From Alcanivorax borkumensis SK2 (GTDB lineage Bacteria; Pseudomonadota; Gammaproteobacteria; Pseudomonadales; Alcanivoracaceae), in NCBI RefSeq assembly GCF_000009365.1, contig NC_008260.1, positions 186,001 through 250,000 of the forward strand: 64,000 nt of DNA, in the 5' to 3' direction. Below the pieces are notes generated by a model. The model worked only from the letters and a program-made list of their open reading frames with translations. It was not told the origin of the DNA and did no database searches. Every line of letters starts with the position of its first letter. The stretch's first letter is position 1. A program made the position numbers and the translations under genes. This document shows positions 1 to 9,360 of the stretch, piece after piece.

Positions 1-603
1 AGCCTGCCCAATCAGCTTGGCTCGCATGGGGTAGATGGCGTGAAAGGCCAGGTCTTCGTATTCAACCCGCATGTTGTACATGCCCAAGCGGAAGGCGATG
101 GGGGCGTACAGCTCTAGGGTTTCGGTGGCGATACGGCGACGCTTTTCCGCGCGCATTACATGCAGGGTGCGCATGTTGTGCAGGCGGTCGGCCAGCTTGA
201 TAAGAATAACGCGGATATCCCGGGTCATGGCCAGCATCATCTTGCGCAGGTTTTCTGCCTGTTGCTCGGCCTTGGATTCGAACTTGATCTGGGCGATTTT
301 GGAAACGCCATCGACCAGCTCGGCCACTTCCTCGCTGAACTCGTTTGCCAGCTGCTCCTTGCTGATGCCTGTGTCTTCGATTACGTCGTGCAGCATGGCC
401 GCCATAAGCGAGGCATGGTCCATGTGCATGTCGGTAAGGATGTTTGCGACTGCCAGTGGATGGGTGATGTAGGGGTCGCCGGTGCGACGATACTGGCCCT
501 CATGGGCTTGCTCGGCAAAATGGTAAGCGTGTACGACCTGGGCGATTTGATCATCGTCCAGATAACTACGTAACCGTTTTTCCAAATTATGAATGGTGGG
601 CAA
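1..603 (-). CDS. spoT: SpoT, bifunctional (p)ppGpp synthetase/hydrolase, N-terminal part
   Basis: Stringent-response enzyme that makes and degrades (p)ppGpp in the cytoplasm. The 201 codons seen are the N-terminal hydrolase (HD) domain: HPLAVA, the metal-binding motif MLHDVIEDT and the helix reading YAPIAFRLGMYN match RelA/SpoT proteins. The gene runs off the left edge, so the synthetase, TGS and ACT domains are outside the window. I chose the TTG at 603 because a GAGG ribosome site lies about 5 bases upstream and the protein then begins LPTIHNLEKRL with TTG read as Met. It lies downstream of rpoZ on the same strand, but a strong terminator separates the two. Confidence 0.95.
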   Translation of the reverse strand, partial: MPTIHNLEKRLRSYLDDDQIAQVVHAYHFAEQAHEGQYRRTGDPYITHPLAVANILTDMHMDHASLMAAMLHDVIEDTGISKEQLANEFSEEVAELVDGVSKIAQIKFESKAEQQAENLRKMMLAMTRDIRVILIKLADRLHNMRTLHVMRAEKRRRIATETLELYAPIAFRLGMYNMRVEYEDLAFHAIYPMRAKLIGQA

Positions 604-772
604 AAGGCCTCGTCACGCCCTTGGCGAGTAGCAGGTTCTAAGATGACTCTTAGCTTAGATTTGAGGGCGGGGTTTGTCTACGATAAGGCGGATAGCGACG
701 AACTATTATTCGGCTGGGTAAAAACAATGGGGGATCGTAAAGAGTAATGGGGGCACCGTGTGCTGCCCACAA

Positions 773-810
773 AAAAACGCAGAGGCTCTAATCTAAGCCT
801 CTGCGTTTCT
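773..810 (-). terminator. Rho-independent terminator after rpoZ
   Basis: Perfect 11-bp inverted repeat (777-787 with 796-806, 8-base loop) followed on the minus strand by a run of seven T. It lies about 45 bases past the rpoZ stop and before spoT, so much rpoZ transcription should end here and spoT may need its own promoter. Confidence 0.9.
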
Positions 811-854
811 CTGTCTGCTTTTTGCTATCGCAATAAAACAGGGGGGGCGGGTAC

Positions 855-1118
855 TTACTCGCCGAAAGACTGGGTCAGCAGCGCTAGCTCGTCCACGTCG
901 GCACTGCGGTCCGCGATGGGGTTATCCACGGATTCAGCGGTGACGAGGCCTTCTGCGATTTCGCGCAGGGCGACAACGGTGGGTTTGTCGTTTTCCCAAG
1001 CTACACGTGGCTCTTTACCGCCGCTCTGCAATTGATGGGCGCGCTTGCCGGCAACCAGCACCAGCTCAAAGCGGTTATCCAGTTTTTCCAGGCAATCTTC
1101 TACGGTAACTCGTGCCAT
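855..1118 (-). CDS. rpoZ: RNA polymerase omega subunit
   Basis: Small subunit that binds beta-prime and helps assemble RNA polymerase; also part of a ppGpp binding site in proteobacteria. The 87-residue product begins [20 protein letters not shown] and contains the conserved block KRAHQL followed by [11 protein letters not shown], typical of RpoZ in sequence and length. An AGGAG ribosome site precedes the ATG by 7 bases. It sits between gmk and spoT in the usual gammaproteobacterial gmk-rpoZ-spoT order, all on the minus strand. Confidence 0.97.
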   Translation of the reverse strand: MARVTVEDCLEKLDNRFELVLVAGKRAHQLQSGGKEPRVAWENDKPTVVALREIAEGLVTAESVDNPIADRSADVDELALLTQSFGE

Positions 1119-1268
1119 GTTGCTCTCCTGACAAGCTGACGAGGCGGGCTCGACATGAACCCGCGCCGTCTGATAATTCGCAAGGAGGCGATTTTACGGG
1201 CTGAGGGCGGGGCAAGTCCAGTGCCGGCCGCCGAACGGCGGTGCCGTGGCAAGCGCGGCGCCGGGCGA

Positions 1269-1991
<723 letters not shown>

Positions 1992-1993
1992 CT

Positions 1994-2983
1994 ATGCAGG
2001 ACAGCGCGATCAGCGCCACGGTGGATTTCCATCAGGACGGCGTGCAACATGGTTTCCTCAAGCTGCCGTACTCCCATGACCAGTCGGCGTGGGGCAATGT
2101 GATGATCCCGATCACGGTGATTTGTAACGGCGAGGGCCCCACCGCGCTGCTCACCGGGGGCAACCACGGTGATGAATACGAAGGCATCACCGCCCTGCTC
2201 AAGCTGGCCAACCGGCTAGGCGCTGAAGAGATCAGTGGCCGAGTCATCATTGTGCCAATGATGAACCACCCAGCGGTGCTGAACGGCACACGCACCTCCC
2301 CGTTGGATGGCGGCAATTTGAACCGCGCCTTCCCAGGCAACCCCGTGGGAACCCTTACCGAAAAAATCGCCGATTACTTCACCCGCTACTTGGTGCCGTT
2401 GGCTGACGTGGTGCTGGATATGCATTCCGGTGGGCGTACTCTGGATCTATTGCCCTTCGCGGCCACCCATCGGCTGGCCGACGCCACCTTTGGCGCCCGT
2501 TGCCTGGCCGGGGCCCAAGCTTTTGGCGCACCGTACACCCTGTTTATGGCGGAGCTGGAAGAGGCCGCCCTATTCGACAGCGTGGTGGAAAGCCTAGGCC
2601 GGGTCTTCATCAGCACCGAGCTGCGTGGAGGCGGCACCACCACCCCGGGCACCGTGGCATTGGCGGAGCAAGGCGTGGACAATGTGTTGCGTTTTGCCGG
2701 CATCTTGCCCGGTGATCCGCTGCCGGTGGCATCGCAGGCGTTGGAGATCCCCAGCGCAGACTATTACCGTGTCAGTCAGCATCGTGGCCTGCTGGAATTT
2801 GCGGTGGAGCTGGGTGACTGGGTGCAACAGGGTGACGTGCTTGCCCGCGTGTACTCCCTGGAACGTACCGGTGAGCCACCGGTGGACTATCGGGCGCCGT
2901 TTGCGGGCATGTTGATCGGCCGCCGCCACCCGGCACGGGTGGACGTGGGCGACACCTTTGCCGTGCTGGCGGTGAAGCGTTAA
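1994..2983 (+). CDS. Succinylglutamate desuccinylase/aspartoacylase family, DoeB-like deacetylase
   Basis: Zinc-dependent carboxypeptidase-fold deacylase of 329 residues. Seen: the zinc motif GGNHGDEYEG (His and Glu ligands) near residue 57, a conserved NRAFPG segment, and DMHSGG carrying the third zinc ligand. The N-terminal block GVQHGFLKLPYSHD and overall length resemble DoeB, the N-acetyl-diaminobutyrate deacetylase of ectoine breakdown, from memory of that family. No other doe or ect gene is in the window, so the substrate is not settled; a general N-acyl amino acid deacylase is the alternative. It lies 18 bases upstream of ilvD and probably shares its transcript. Confidence 0.8.
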   Translation: MQDSAISATVDFHQDGVQHGFLKLPYSHDQSAWGNVMIPITVICNGEGPTALLTGGNHGDEYEGITALLKLANRLGAEEISGRVIIVPMMNHPAVLNGTRTSPLDGGNLNRAFPGNPVGTLTEKIADYFTRYLVPLADVVLDMHSGGRTLDLLPFAATHRLADATFGARCLAGAQAFGAPYTLFMAELEEAALFDSVVESLGRVFISTELRGGGTTTPGTVALAEQGVDNVLRFAGILPGDPLPVASQALEIPSADYYRVSQHRGLLEFAVELGDWVQQGDVLARVYSLERTGEPPVDYRAPFAGMLIGRRHPARVDVGDTFAVLAVKR

Positions 2984-3001
2984 CTGGAATCAGGAGAAAA
3001 T

Positions 3002-4687
3002 ATGAGTGACTCAAAGGGCGATCCGCGTCGCCGCCATTCAGCAAAGGTCGTGGACGGCCCCGGTAAATCCGCCAGCCGGGCCATGCTGCGGGCGGTGGGG
3101 TTTACCGATGAGGATTTTCATAAACCCCAGGTGGGCATTGCTTCTACTTGGAGTCAGGTGACGCCGTGCAATAGCCATATCGGTGAGCTCGCCGAAAAAG
3201 CCTGCGCTGGAGCCGATGCGGCCGGCGGCAAAGGGGTAATTTTCAATACCATCACCATCTCCGATGGCATCGCCAATGGTACCGAAGGGATGAAGTATTC
3301 GTTGGTCTCCCGCGAGGTGATTGCCGATTCCATTGAAACCGTGGCGGCTTGTGAAGGCTTTGACGGCCTGGTAGCTCTTGGTGGCTGCGATAAGAACATG
3401 CCCGGTTGCCTAATGGGCATGGCGCGGCTGAATCGCCCCAGCGTCTTTGTCTACGGCGGCACCATCATGCCCGGCAAGGGCCACACGGATATTGTTTCTG
3501 TGTTCGAAGCCATGGGAGCCCATTCCCGCGGCGACATGGACAAAATCGAACTCAAGCAGATAGAAGAAACTGCCATTCCCGGGCCCGGTGCTTGCGGCGG
3601 CATGTACACGGCCAACACTATGGCCTCGGCTATTGAAGCGCTGGGCATGAGCCTGCCGGGCAGCTCCGCACAGAATGCGGTGTCGGAAGAGAAGCGTGAT
3701 GATTGCCAGCGCGCCGGCGAAGCAGTGTTGGCGCTACTGGAACAGGACATCAAGCCCTCGGACATCATGACGCGGGCTGCATTTGAGAACGCCATCACTG
3801 TGGTGATCGCCCTGGGCGGTTCCACCAATGCGGTGCTGCACCTGATCGCCATGGCGCGCACCGTGGGGGTGCCGCTGTCGCTGGATGACTTTACCGAGAT
3901 CGGCAGGCGGGTGCCGGTGCTGGCGGACCTGCGCCCCAGTGGCCATTACATGATGAGCGAGTTGGTGGCCATCGGCGGTATTCAGCCGTTGATGAAGGTG
4001 CTGTTGGAGGCGGGTTTGCTGCAGGGTGATTGCCTGACGGTCACCGGCCGTACCTTGGCTGAGAACCTGGCGGATGTCAGTCCTTATCCACTGGATCAGA
4101 CGATCATCGCGCCACTGTCTGCGCCGCTGAAAGCAGAAAGTCACCTGCGCATCCTTTATGGCAATTTGGCGCCGGATGGCGCAGTGGCCAAGATCACCGG
4201 CAAGGAAGGCACCCACTTTTCCGGCCCGGCCCGGGTGTTCGGTTCGGAAGAAGAAGCGCAGCAGCGGATCAATGATGGGACTGTGGTGTCCGGGGACGTG
4301 GTGGTGATCCGCTATGAAGGCCCCCGCGGCGGCCCAGGCATGCGTGAAATGCTCACCCCCACCTCTGCCATCATGGGGCGCGGCCTGGGTGACGAGGTGG
4401 CGCTGATTACCGATGGTCGCTTTTCCGGCGGCAGCCATGGTTTCGTGGTAGGCCACGTGACCCCAGAAGCTTTCGATGGTGGTCCGCTGGCATTATTGGA
4501 AAACGGTGACCAAATTACCATTGATGCCGAAGCCAACACCCTGGTCGTGGCGCTGTCTGATGCGGAGTTGGCGCGCCGCCGTGCTAACTGGCAACAGCCA
4601 GCACCACGCTATACCCGTGGTGTGCTGGCCAAATACGCACGGCTGGTGGGTTCGGCCAGCGAAGGCGCGCTGACGGACTTAGGTTAA
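3002..4687 (+). CDS. ilvD: Dihydroxy-acid dehydratase (IlvD/Edd family)
   Basis: Dehydrates 2,3-dihydroxy acids to 2-keto acids in valine, isoleucine and leucine synthesis. The 561-residue protein has the iron-sulfur ligands of the family: Cys56 in TPCNSH, Cys129 in [10 protein letters not shown] and a third Cys in [14 protein letters not shown]. It is shorter than the roughly 616-residue E. coli enzyme and belongs to the shorter group. Start supported by AGGAG 5 bases upstream (tcaggagaaaatatg). It follows the DoeB-like gene closely and marks the left edge of the catabolic island. Confidence 0.95.
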   Translation: MSDSKGDPRRRHSAKVVDGPGKSASRAMLRAVGFTDEDFHKPQVGIASTWSQVTPCNSHIGELAEKACAGADAAGGKGVIFNTITISDGIANGTEGMKYSLVSREVIADSIETVAACEGFDGLVALGGCDKNMPGCLMGMARLNRPSVFVYGGTIMPGKGHTDIVSVFEAMGAHSRGDMDKIELKQIEETAIPGPGACGGMYTANTMASAIEALGMSLPGSSAQNAVSEEKRDDCQRAGEAVLALLEQDIKPSDIMTRAAFENAITVVIALGGSTNAVLHLIAMARTVGVPLSLDDFTEIGRRVPVLADLRPSGHYMMSELVAIGGIQPLMKVLLEAGLLQGDCLTVTGRTLAENLADVSPYPLDQTIIAPLSAPLKAESHLRILYGNLAPDGAVAKITGKEGTHFSGPARVFGSEEEAQQRINDGTVVSGDVVVIRYEGPRGGPGMREMLTPTSAIMGRGLGDEVALITDGRFSGGSHGFVVGHVTPEAFDGGPLALLENGDQITIDAEANTLVVALSDAELARRRANWQQPAPRYTRGVLAKYARLVGSASEGALTDLG

Positions 4688-4794
4688 TCTGTTGCCGTTT
4701 TCGAGGCTCCTTGCTCCCGCCGACTTAGGCCTCACCCTCCGATGATTTGATCGCTGATAGAGCCCTGGCAGTCAGAGGGAGAAGGGCTTGGGTG

Positions 4795-4824
4795 TTGACA
4801 TTTGGTCGTTTGGCCAAATAAGAT
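4795..4824 (+). promoter_or_regulatory. Promoter with TetR-type operator for the 4870-13245 operon
   Basis: A consensus -35 box TTGACA (4795-4800) and a -10-like TAAGAT (4819-4824) are separated by exactly 18 bases. Those 18 bases (4801-4818) are the palindrome TTTGGTCGTTTGGCCAAA. The same site occurs at 18321, 24028 and 28779 upstream of the other operons of the island, so a repressor binding here would block RNA polymerase directly. Confidence 0.75.
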
Positions 4825-4869
4825 AATTGCATTAAACCATGCAATGGTAACTGCTCATTCGGAGGAATT

Positions 4870-5748
4870 ATGAATTCTGTACCTATCCAGCCGCGCAAAG
4901 TCGCATTTGATGTTTCCTCTGTTCCGCGGCACTGGAATGCGGGCGATCCCGTTCTTACTCGCTTTTTTGACGCGCTGTCAGTGCATTTCCCGGAAGGCGA
5001 ACGGTTTTTTATCCAATCTGTGCGTAACTTTCAGGATCAAGTAACAGATAGCCGTCTGCGTGAAGATATTCGTCATTTTATTCGTCAGGAAGGTCAGCAC
5101 GGGATTGTCCATGATCGTTTCAATGATGTGATGGTTGGTCAGGGTGTGGACGTGGAGAAGGTAACTGCGAATCTGCGAACATTTATCCGCACTACACAAA
5201 AGTACCTGCCTAAAAAGTACCAATTAGCGATGACTGCGGCATTTGAGCACTTCACTGCAACCCTTGGTGAGGCAATGGTTAGTGAAGATAGTGATATGTT
5301 TCGGGATGCTGACCCGGTCATGCGGGCACTTTTCCTGTGGCATGGCGTAGAAGAAGTGGAGCACAAGGCTGTTGCTTACGATCTTTACCAGAGTGCTGCT
5401 GGTGGCGGTTACCTAACCCGCGCGTCGGCGCTAATTGTTGCTACTCTGATGGTTCATCTTGTTGTAGCTCCAGTATTCTGGAATATGCTCAGGCTCGACG
5501 GTGCTACGCGAAAGCCGGGTGTGATTCTGCGAGGCCTTAACAAATTATATGGCCGAAAAGGCATTCTTACTGGGATGTTGCCTGAATTTTTAGATTGGTT
5601 CCGTCCAGGCTTTCACCCCTGGGATACGGGTATGCCAGAAAAGGTTGCTGCTTGGCTTTCGGAGTATGAGGAGCATGGCGACCCGATGCAGGCATCGGAA
5701 ACAATTTACGGCCCTGTTGGTCCTGTTTCCCTAAAAGTGGTGGCCTAA
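4870..5748 (+). CDS. PF10118-type 'metal-dependent hydrolase' with ferritin-like di-iron motif (paralogue 1 of 3)
   Basis: Protein of 292 residues in the family annotated as predicted metal-dependent hydrolase. The conserved residues form the pattern of a four-helix di-iron carboxylate protein: Glu44, Glu74-x-x-His77, Glu126 and Glu162-x-x-His165. A hydrophobic segment at about 185-206 suggests membrane association. The reaction is unknown; the motif would fit an oxygenase or desaturase-like role, which is my inference. GGAGG lies 5 bases before the ATG. First gene of an operon for fatty-acyl activation and oxidation, under an operator-containing promoter. Paralogues lie at 14034 and 27808. 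Confidence 0.8.
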   Translation: MNSVPIQPRKVAFDVSSVPRHWNAGDPVLTRFFDALSVHFPEGERFFIQSVRNFQDQVTDSRLREDIRHFIRQEGQHGIVHDRFNDVMVGQGVDVEKVTANLRTFIRTTQKYLPKKYQLAMTAAFEHFTATLGEAMVSEDSDMFRDADPVMRALFLWHGVEEVEHKAVAYDLYQSAAGGGYLTRASALIVATLMVHLVVAPVFWNMLRLDGATRKPGVILRGLNKLYGRKGILTGMLPEFLDWFRPGFHPWDTGMPEKVAAWLSEYEEHGDPMQASETIYGPVGPVSLKVVA

Positions 5749-5777
5749 TGCCGAAAAGAAAGCCGGAGGAGGCTGGC

Positions 5778-6758
5778 ATGAGTGGCGCCGAATACCATAA
5801 GCACACTCATAGGCCTGGACGTCATTGTGGTAGCTCAGCCATCAGGGATCTGCTCGAATTTCATGGGCTTAACCTGACTGAGGCTTTCTGTTTTGGCCTG
5901 GGTGCGGGGCTTGGTATTACCTATGTGGAAATACCAAATTCTGATACGCCTTTTATTGTTCATGTTCGCTCAATGGGTTTTGAAGAGGCGGTGTTCTCAA
6001 CACTGGGAGTGCCGTTTCATTGGGAATCTTGGCAGGATAAAGAGGACGCTGCGAAGGCGCTAGATGGATATCTTGATGCTGGTCGTCCTGCTCTCTTGTT
6101 AACCGATATATATCACCTTCCTTATTTTAAAAGTAGTACCCATTTCCCCGGTCATGCAATTGTTGCTTGGCAGCGGACTGATGATGGGAAAACGGTTTTG
6201 GTGAGTGATACCGAGCGGCCTGAGCTTCTTGAGGTGCCGCGCGATAAGCTGGCACTGGCGCGCTTTTCTTTGACGCCACCTTTTATTCATCACGGCTCTC
6301 TGTTCGCTCCGGAAGATATCTCAGTTGAAATCTCTCCCGAGCAGGTCAAGAGTGCGATTATTCGTAATGCGCAAACGCTTAAAGATGGTGATAAAAACCA
6401 GGGCATTGAAGCACTGAATACTTGGATCAATGATCTTCATCGCTGGAAAGATTTTGAAAAATGGCCTTGGTTGCTGCGTTTTGCGTATCAAGTGATAGAG
6501 AAGCGCGGTACTGGCGGCGGTGGTTTCCGCACTATGTATGCAGAGTTTATTGATGAGGCAGAGGAGGTAATCCCCGCACTCAAAAAAATGGGCCTGTCTG
6601 ATTTGATGCGCGACTCTGCCAGTGCGTGGTCTGCATTGGCTGATTGTCTTCGCTTGGGTTCTGAAAGTGAGACGTTTCCTACTGAGATGATCCGTGAAGC
6701 CATAGCCAAGGTGAGAGAAGCAGAATTGCGGTATATAGACGCCGCGTTGACATTATGA
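5778..6758 (+). CDS. BtrH N-terminal domain / DUF4872 protein, putative acyltransferase
   Basis: About 326 residues. The N-terminal segment GRHCGSSAIRDLLEFHG with a Cys at the start of a helix, and GHAIVAW with a His further on, match the papain-like fold of BtrH, which moves an acyl group from a carrier protein to an aminoglycoside in butirosin synthesis. The C-terminal half resembles DUF4872. Here it sits among acyl-CoA genes, so an acyl transfer or amide-forming step is plausible but unproven. I place the start at 5778 because GGAGG lies 5 bases upstream; an ATG at 5748 overlapping the previous stop (TAATG) is the alternative. Confidence 0.75.
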   Translation: MSGAEYHKHTHRPGRHCGSSAIRDLLEFHGLNLTEAFCFGLGAGLGITYVEIPNSDTPFIVHVRSMGFEEAVFSTLGVPFHWESWQDKEDAAKALDGYLDAGRPALLLTDIYHLPYFKSSTHFPGHAIVAWQRTDDGKTVLVSDTERPELLEVPRDKLALARFSLTPPFIHHGSLFAPEDISVEISPEQVKSAIIRNAQTLKDGDKNQGIEALNTWINDLHRWKDFEKWPWLLRFAYQVIEKRGTGGGGFRTMYAEFIDEAEEVIPALKKMGLSDLMRDSASAWSALADCLRLGSESETFPTEMIREAIAKVREAELRYIDAALTL

Positions 6759-6776
6759 AGAACGAAAGTTGCTAAT

Positions 6777-7712
6777 ATGACGGCTGTAAATTCAATATCT
6801 AAAGATCTTCTTGCCGCGAGTGGTTTTTTTGGTGCCTCACACCCTTTGTTTGGGGCTTTCGGAATCGAGATGGAAGAAGTTGCCCCTGACGGGGTGGTTA
6901 TGGGCATGCCCTGTGTGCCTGATATGTGTGATAGCAACGGTGTGTTACACCGTGGTGCAATTGCTACATTGATGGATACGACTTGTGGCTTGGCGATTTT
7001 TATTCGTCTCGGAGATATGCGGCCAATCGCCACTATCGATCTACGTGTCGATTTCATCACTATGCCGGGTATCAATGAGGCGATTTATTGCAAAGTCGTA
7101 TGCTTTGCTATTGAAGGGGACATCGCCTATGTCCGTGGAGAGGCATTCGGCCGTTCTGGAGATGATGTGTTGGCATCAGTGTCTGGCAGCTTTGCGATCG
7201 GAACATTAGGCCCTTCGTTTGATAAACCAATTGCAAAAGAAAAAGATAATAAAAAAGATGTGCCGAAAGAGCAGTCGGGGGAAGTTGGCTCTGATATAAG
7301 AAATGAGGCTCCTCCTTCCCATCATGCACTCCCTGATGAATCACCATACTCGAAATTTCTCGGCATATGGTTAGGTGATGATGATGGCGTAAAAACCTAC
7401 GAAATGTCGTTTCGCGACAAACATGTCGGTAATCCGTTAATCAAAACTTTTCACGGCGGCATCTTGGCCAGCTTTGCAGAGATCGTTGCTGGAAGCTATT
7501 TGACATCGAATAATGGGATTAATGATAAGTCGATATGCTCAAGCATGACCTTTGATTATCTTAGGCCTGCCTTCGCCGGAACATTGCGAGCCGAACCAAG
7601 AATTATTAGAGAAGGTAGACGCTTCATTATCGTTGTCGTGGACCTATTTATTGAAAAAAATAAAGTTTCGCAGGGTCGGTTTATATACAAGAGAGCCTTG
7701 GAAACAATCTGA
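6777..7712 (+). CDS. Tandem hot-dog thioesterase (two PaaI-like domains)
   Basis: Single 311-residue chain with two hot-dog domains. Domain one (about 20-145) has NGVLHRGAIATLMDTTCG, the PaaI-type active-site helix. Domain two (about 185-310) has TFHGGILASFAEIVAGSY, a diverged copy with the same HGG pattern. A charged, Lys- and Asp-rich linker joins them. Such enzymes hydrolyse acyl-CoA thioesters. PaaI-type proteins are normally single domains forming oligomers, so this is a fused dimer. It lies 18 bases after the BtrH-like gene in the operon and precedes the acyl-CoA ligase. The substrate chain length cannot be read from the sequence. Confidence 0.85.
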   Translation: MTAVNSISKDLLAASGFFGASHPLFGAFGIEMEEVAPDGVVMGMPCVPDMCDSNGVLHRGAIATLMDTTCGLAIFIRLGDMRPIATIDLRVDFITMPGINEAIYCKVVCFAIEGDIAYVRGEAFGRSGDDVLASVSGSFAIGTLGPSFDKPIAKEKDNKKDVPKEQSGEVGSDIRNEAPPSHHALPDESPYSKFLGIWLGDDDGVKTYEMSFRDKHVGNPLIKTFHGGILASFAEIVAGSYLTSNNGINDKSICSSMTFDYLRPAFAGTLRAEPRIIREGRRFIIVVVDLFIEKNKVSQGRFIYKRALETI

Positions 7713-7759
7713 TTTATTACAATAAAACTTTCTTAAAATCCTCAATGGAGCGTCCAGTC

Positions 7760-9310
7760 ATGTATATCACACAGACCTTGCGTCGTGCTGTTCAGTTAAA
7801 TGGAGAAGGTACGGCCACTATTTTTGCTGGCCGGAGACAAACCTGGAAGAAGTTTGAGGATCGTATCGCACGCCTTGCAAATGGTCTGGTAGGGCTGGGG
7901 GTTGAGTCGGGCGATAGGGTTGCGATCCTATCGCTGAACAGTGACCGCTATATGGAGTATTTTTATGCGGTTCCCTGGGCGGGAGCTGCGGTAAACCCTA
8001 TCAATATTCGTCTCGCACCGCCGGAAATTGCATTTACGTTAAATGATTCAGGTTCGAAAATTCTATTCATTGATGACACCTTTTCAGCGTTGCTTCCGAT
8101 ACTCCGACCACAGTTTGAATCAATAAAGCATGTGGTTTTTATTGGTGATGGTGAGTGTCCGGAAGGTTGTATTGATTATGAATCGCTTATTGTTCAATCC
8201 GAGCGAATGAGCGATGTAGACGCGGGCGGAGATGACCTTGCTGGCCTTTTTTATACCGGCGGTACTACGGGGCGCTCGAAAGGGGTAATGCTTAGTCACG
8301 ACAACCTAGTATTCAACGCACTGAATGTCGTCGCAGAAATGGGGTATGGGCGTGACACTGTCTATATGCATGCTGCTCCAATGTTCCATCTGGCTGACAT
8401 GGCCAGCACTTTTGCTGTAACCCTTGCAGCAGGAACCCATGGAATTGTTCCTCGTTTTGATGTTGATGAAGTTTTGGCGTTCATAGAACGCGAGAAAATC
8501 ACAGACGCCTTGCTTGTGCCAACCATGGTTAATCTTCTTGCCTCATCTGGGCGTATTGCTAATTACGATGTAAGCAGCATAAGGCGAATGCTTTATGGAG
8601 CCTCACCGATGCCAGAAGCGGTGTTGATAAGCGCGATGGAGCAAATGCCGAAAGCCTCGTTCGCCCAGGGCTATGGCCAGACTGAAGCTTCACCAATCAT
8701 TACCACGCTTGCTCCTGAGTTTCATGTTGCTGGTGGCGAAAAGTTACGGAGCGCAGGGCGTGCGGCCTTGGGTGTTGAGGTAATGGTTGTAAATGAAAAC
8801 GATGAAGAAGTACCTCGTGGCACAGTTGGTGAAATCTGTGTGCGTGGTGGCAATGTCATGCGTGGTTACTGGGGTATGGAGTCCACCACGGAAGAAACTC
8901 TGCGCAACGGATGGTTGCATACAGGGGATCTTGCTTACATGGATGAGGATGGTTTCGTTTTCATTGTTGATCGCGCCAAAGATATGGTTATTAGTGGCGG
9001 TGAGAACATTTTCTCGGTTGAGGTCGAAGGCGCTATATATAGTCATTCGGCAGTACAAGAATGCGCAGTGATCGGAATCCCTGACGAAAAATGGGGAGAA
9101 TCTGTTCATGCGATAGTGGTGTTATGCGAAGGAAGTAGTGCCAGTGAGACAGATATCATTGATCACTGTAGAGAAAAAATAGCTGGCTATAAGGTGCCTC
9201 GTTCGATTGAGTTTCGGAGTGAGCCGTTACCCATCAGTGGGGCAGGAAAAGTATTAAAAAATGAACTTCGATCCCCTTACTGGGAAGATAAGAGTATGCG
9301 GGTTAACTGA
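7760..9310 (+). CDS. Fatty acyl-CoA/AMP ligase (class I adenylate-forming)
   Basis: Activates a carboxylic acid with ATP and CoA. Motifs in order: P-loop YTGGTTGRSKGVMLSH, A5 motif GYGQTEASP, A7-A8 GWLHTGDLAYMDEDGF and DRAKDMVISGGEN, and the A10 catalytic lysine in ISGAGKVLK near the C terminus. About 516 residues, normal for medium- or long-chain acyl-CoA synthetases (FadD-like). Start set at ATG 7760 because GGAG lies 9 bases upstream; ATG 7745 has no ribosome site. In the operon it would feed the two acyl-CoA dehydrogenases that follow. Confidence 0.9.
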   Translation: MYITQTLRRAVQLNGEGTATIFAGRRQTWKKFEDRIARLANGLVGLGVESGDRVAILSLNSDRYMEYFYAVPWAGAAVNPINIRLAPPEIAFTLNDSGSKILFIDDTFSALLPILRPQFESIKHVVFIGDGECPEGCIDYESLIVQSERMSDVDAGGDDLAGLFYTGGTTGRSKGVMLSHDNLVFNALNVVAEMGYGRDTVYMHAAPMFHLADMASTFAVTLAAGTHGIVPRFDVDEVLAFIEREKITDALLVPTMVNLLASSGRIANYDVSSIRRMLYGASPMPEAVLISAMEQMPKASFAQGYGQTEASPIITTLAPEFHVAGGEKLRSAGRAALGVEVMVVNENDEEVPRGTVGEICVRGGNVMRGYWGMESTTEETLRNGWLHTGDLAYMDEDGFVFIVDRAKDMVISGGENIFSVEVEGAIYSHSAVQECAVIGIPDEKWGESVHAIVVLCEGSSASETDIIDHCREKIAGYKVPRSIEFRSEPLPISGAGKVLKNELRSPYWEDKSMRVN

Positions 9311-9360
9311 ATTGAGTTTTTCGCCCGTATCACGAAACAGATAATAGCTTGGAGACTTCC

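Noticed and set aside
3734..4456. 240-codon minus-strand open frame
   Set aside because: Fully antisense to ilvD, His/Gln-rich as expected of shadow frames.
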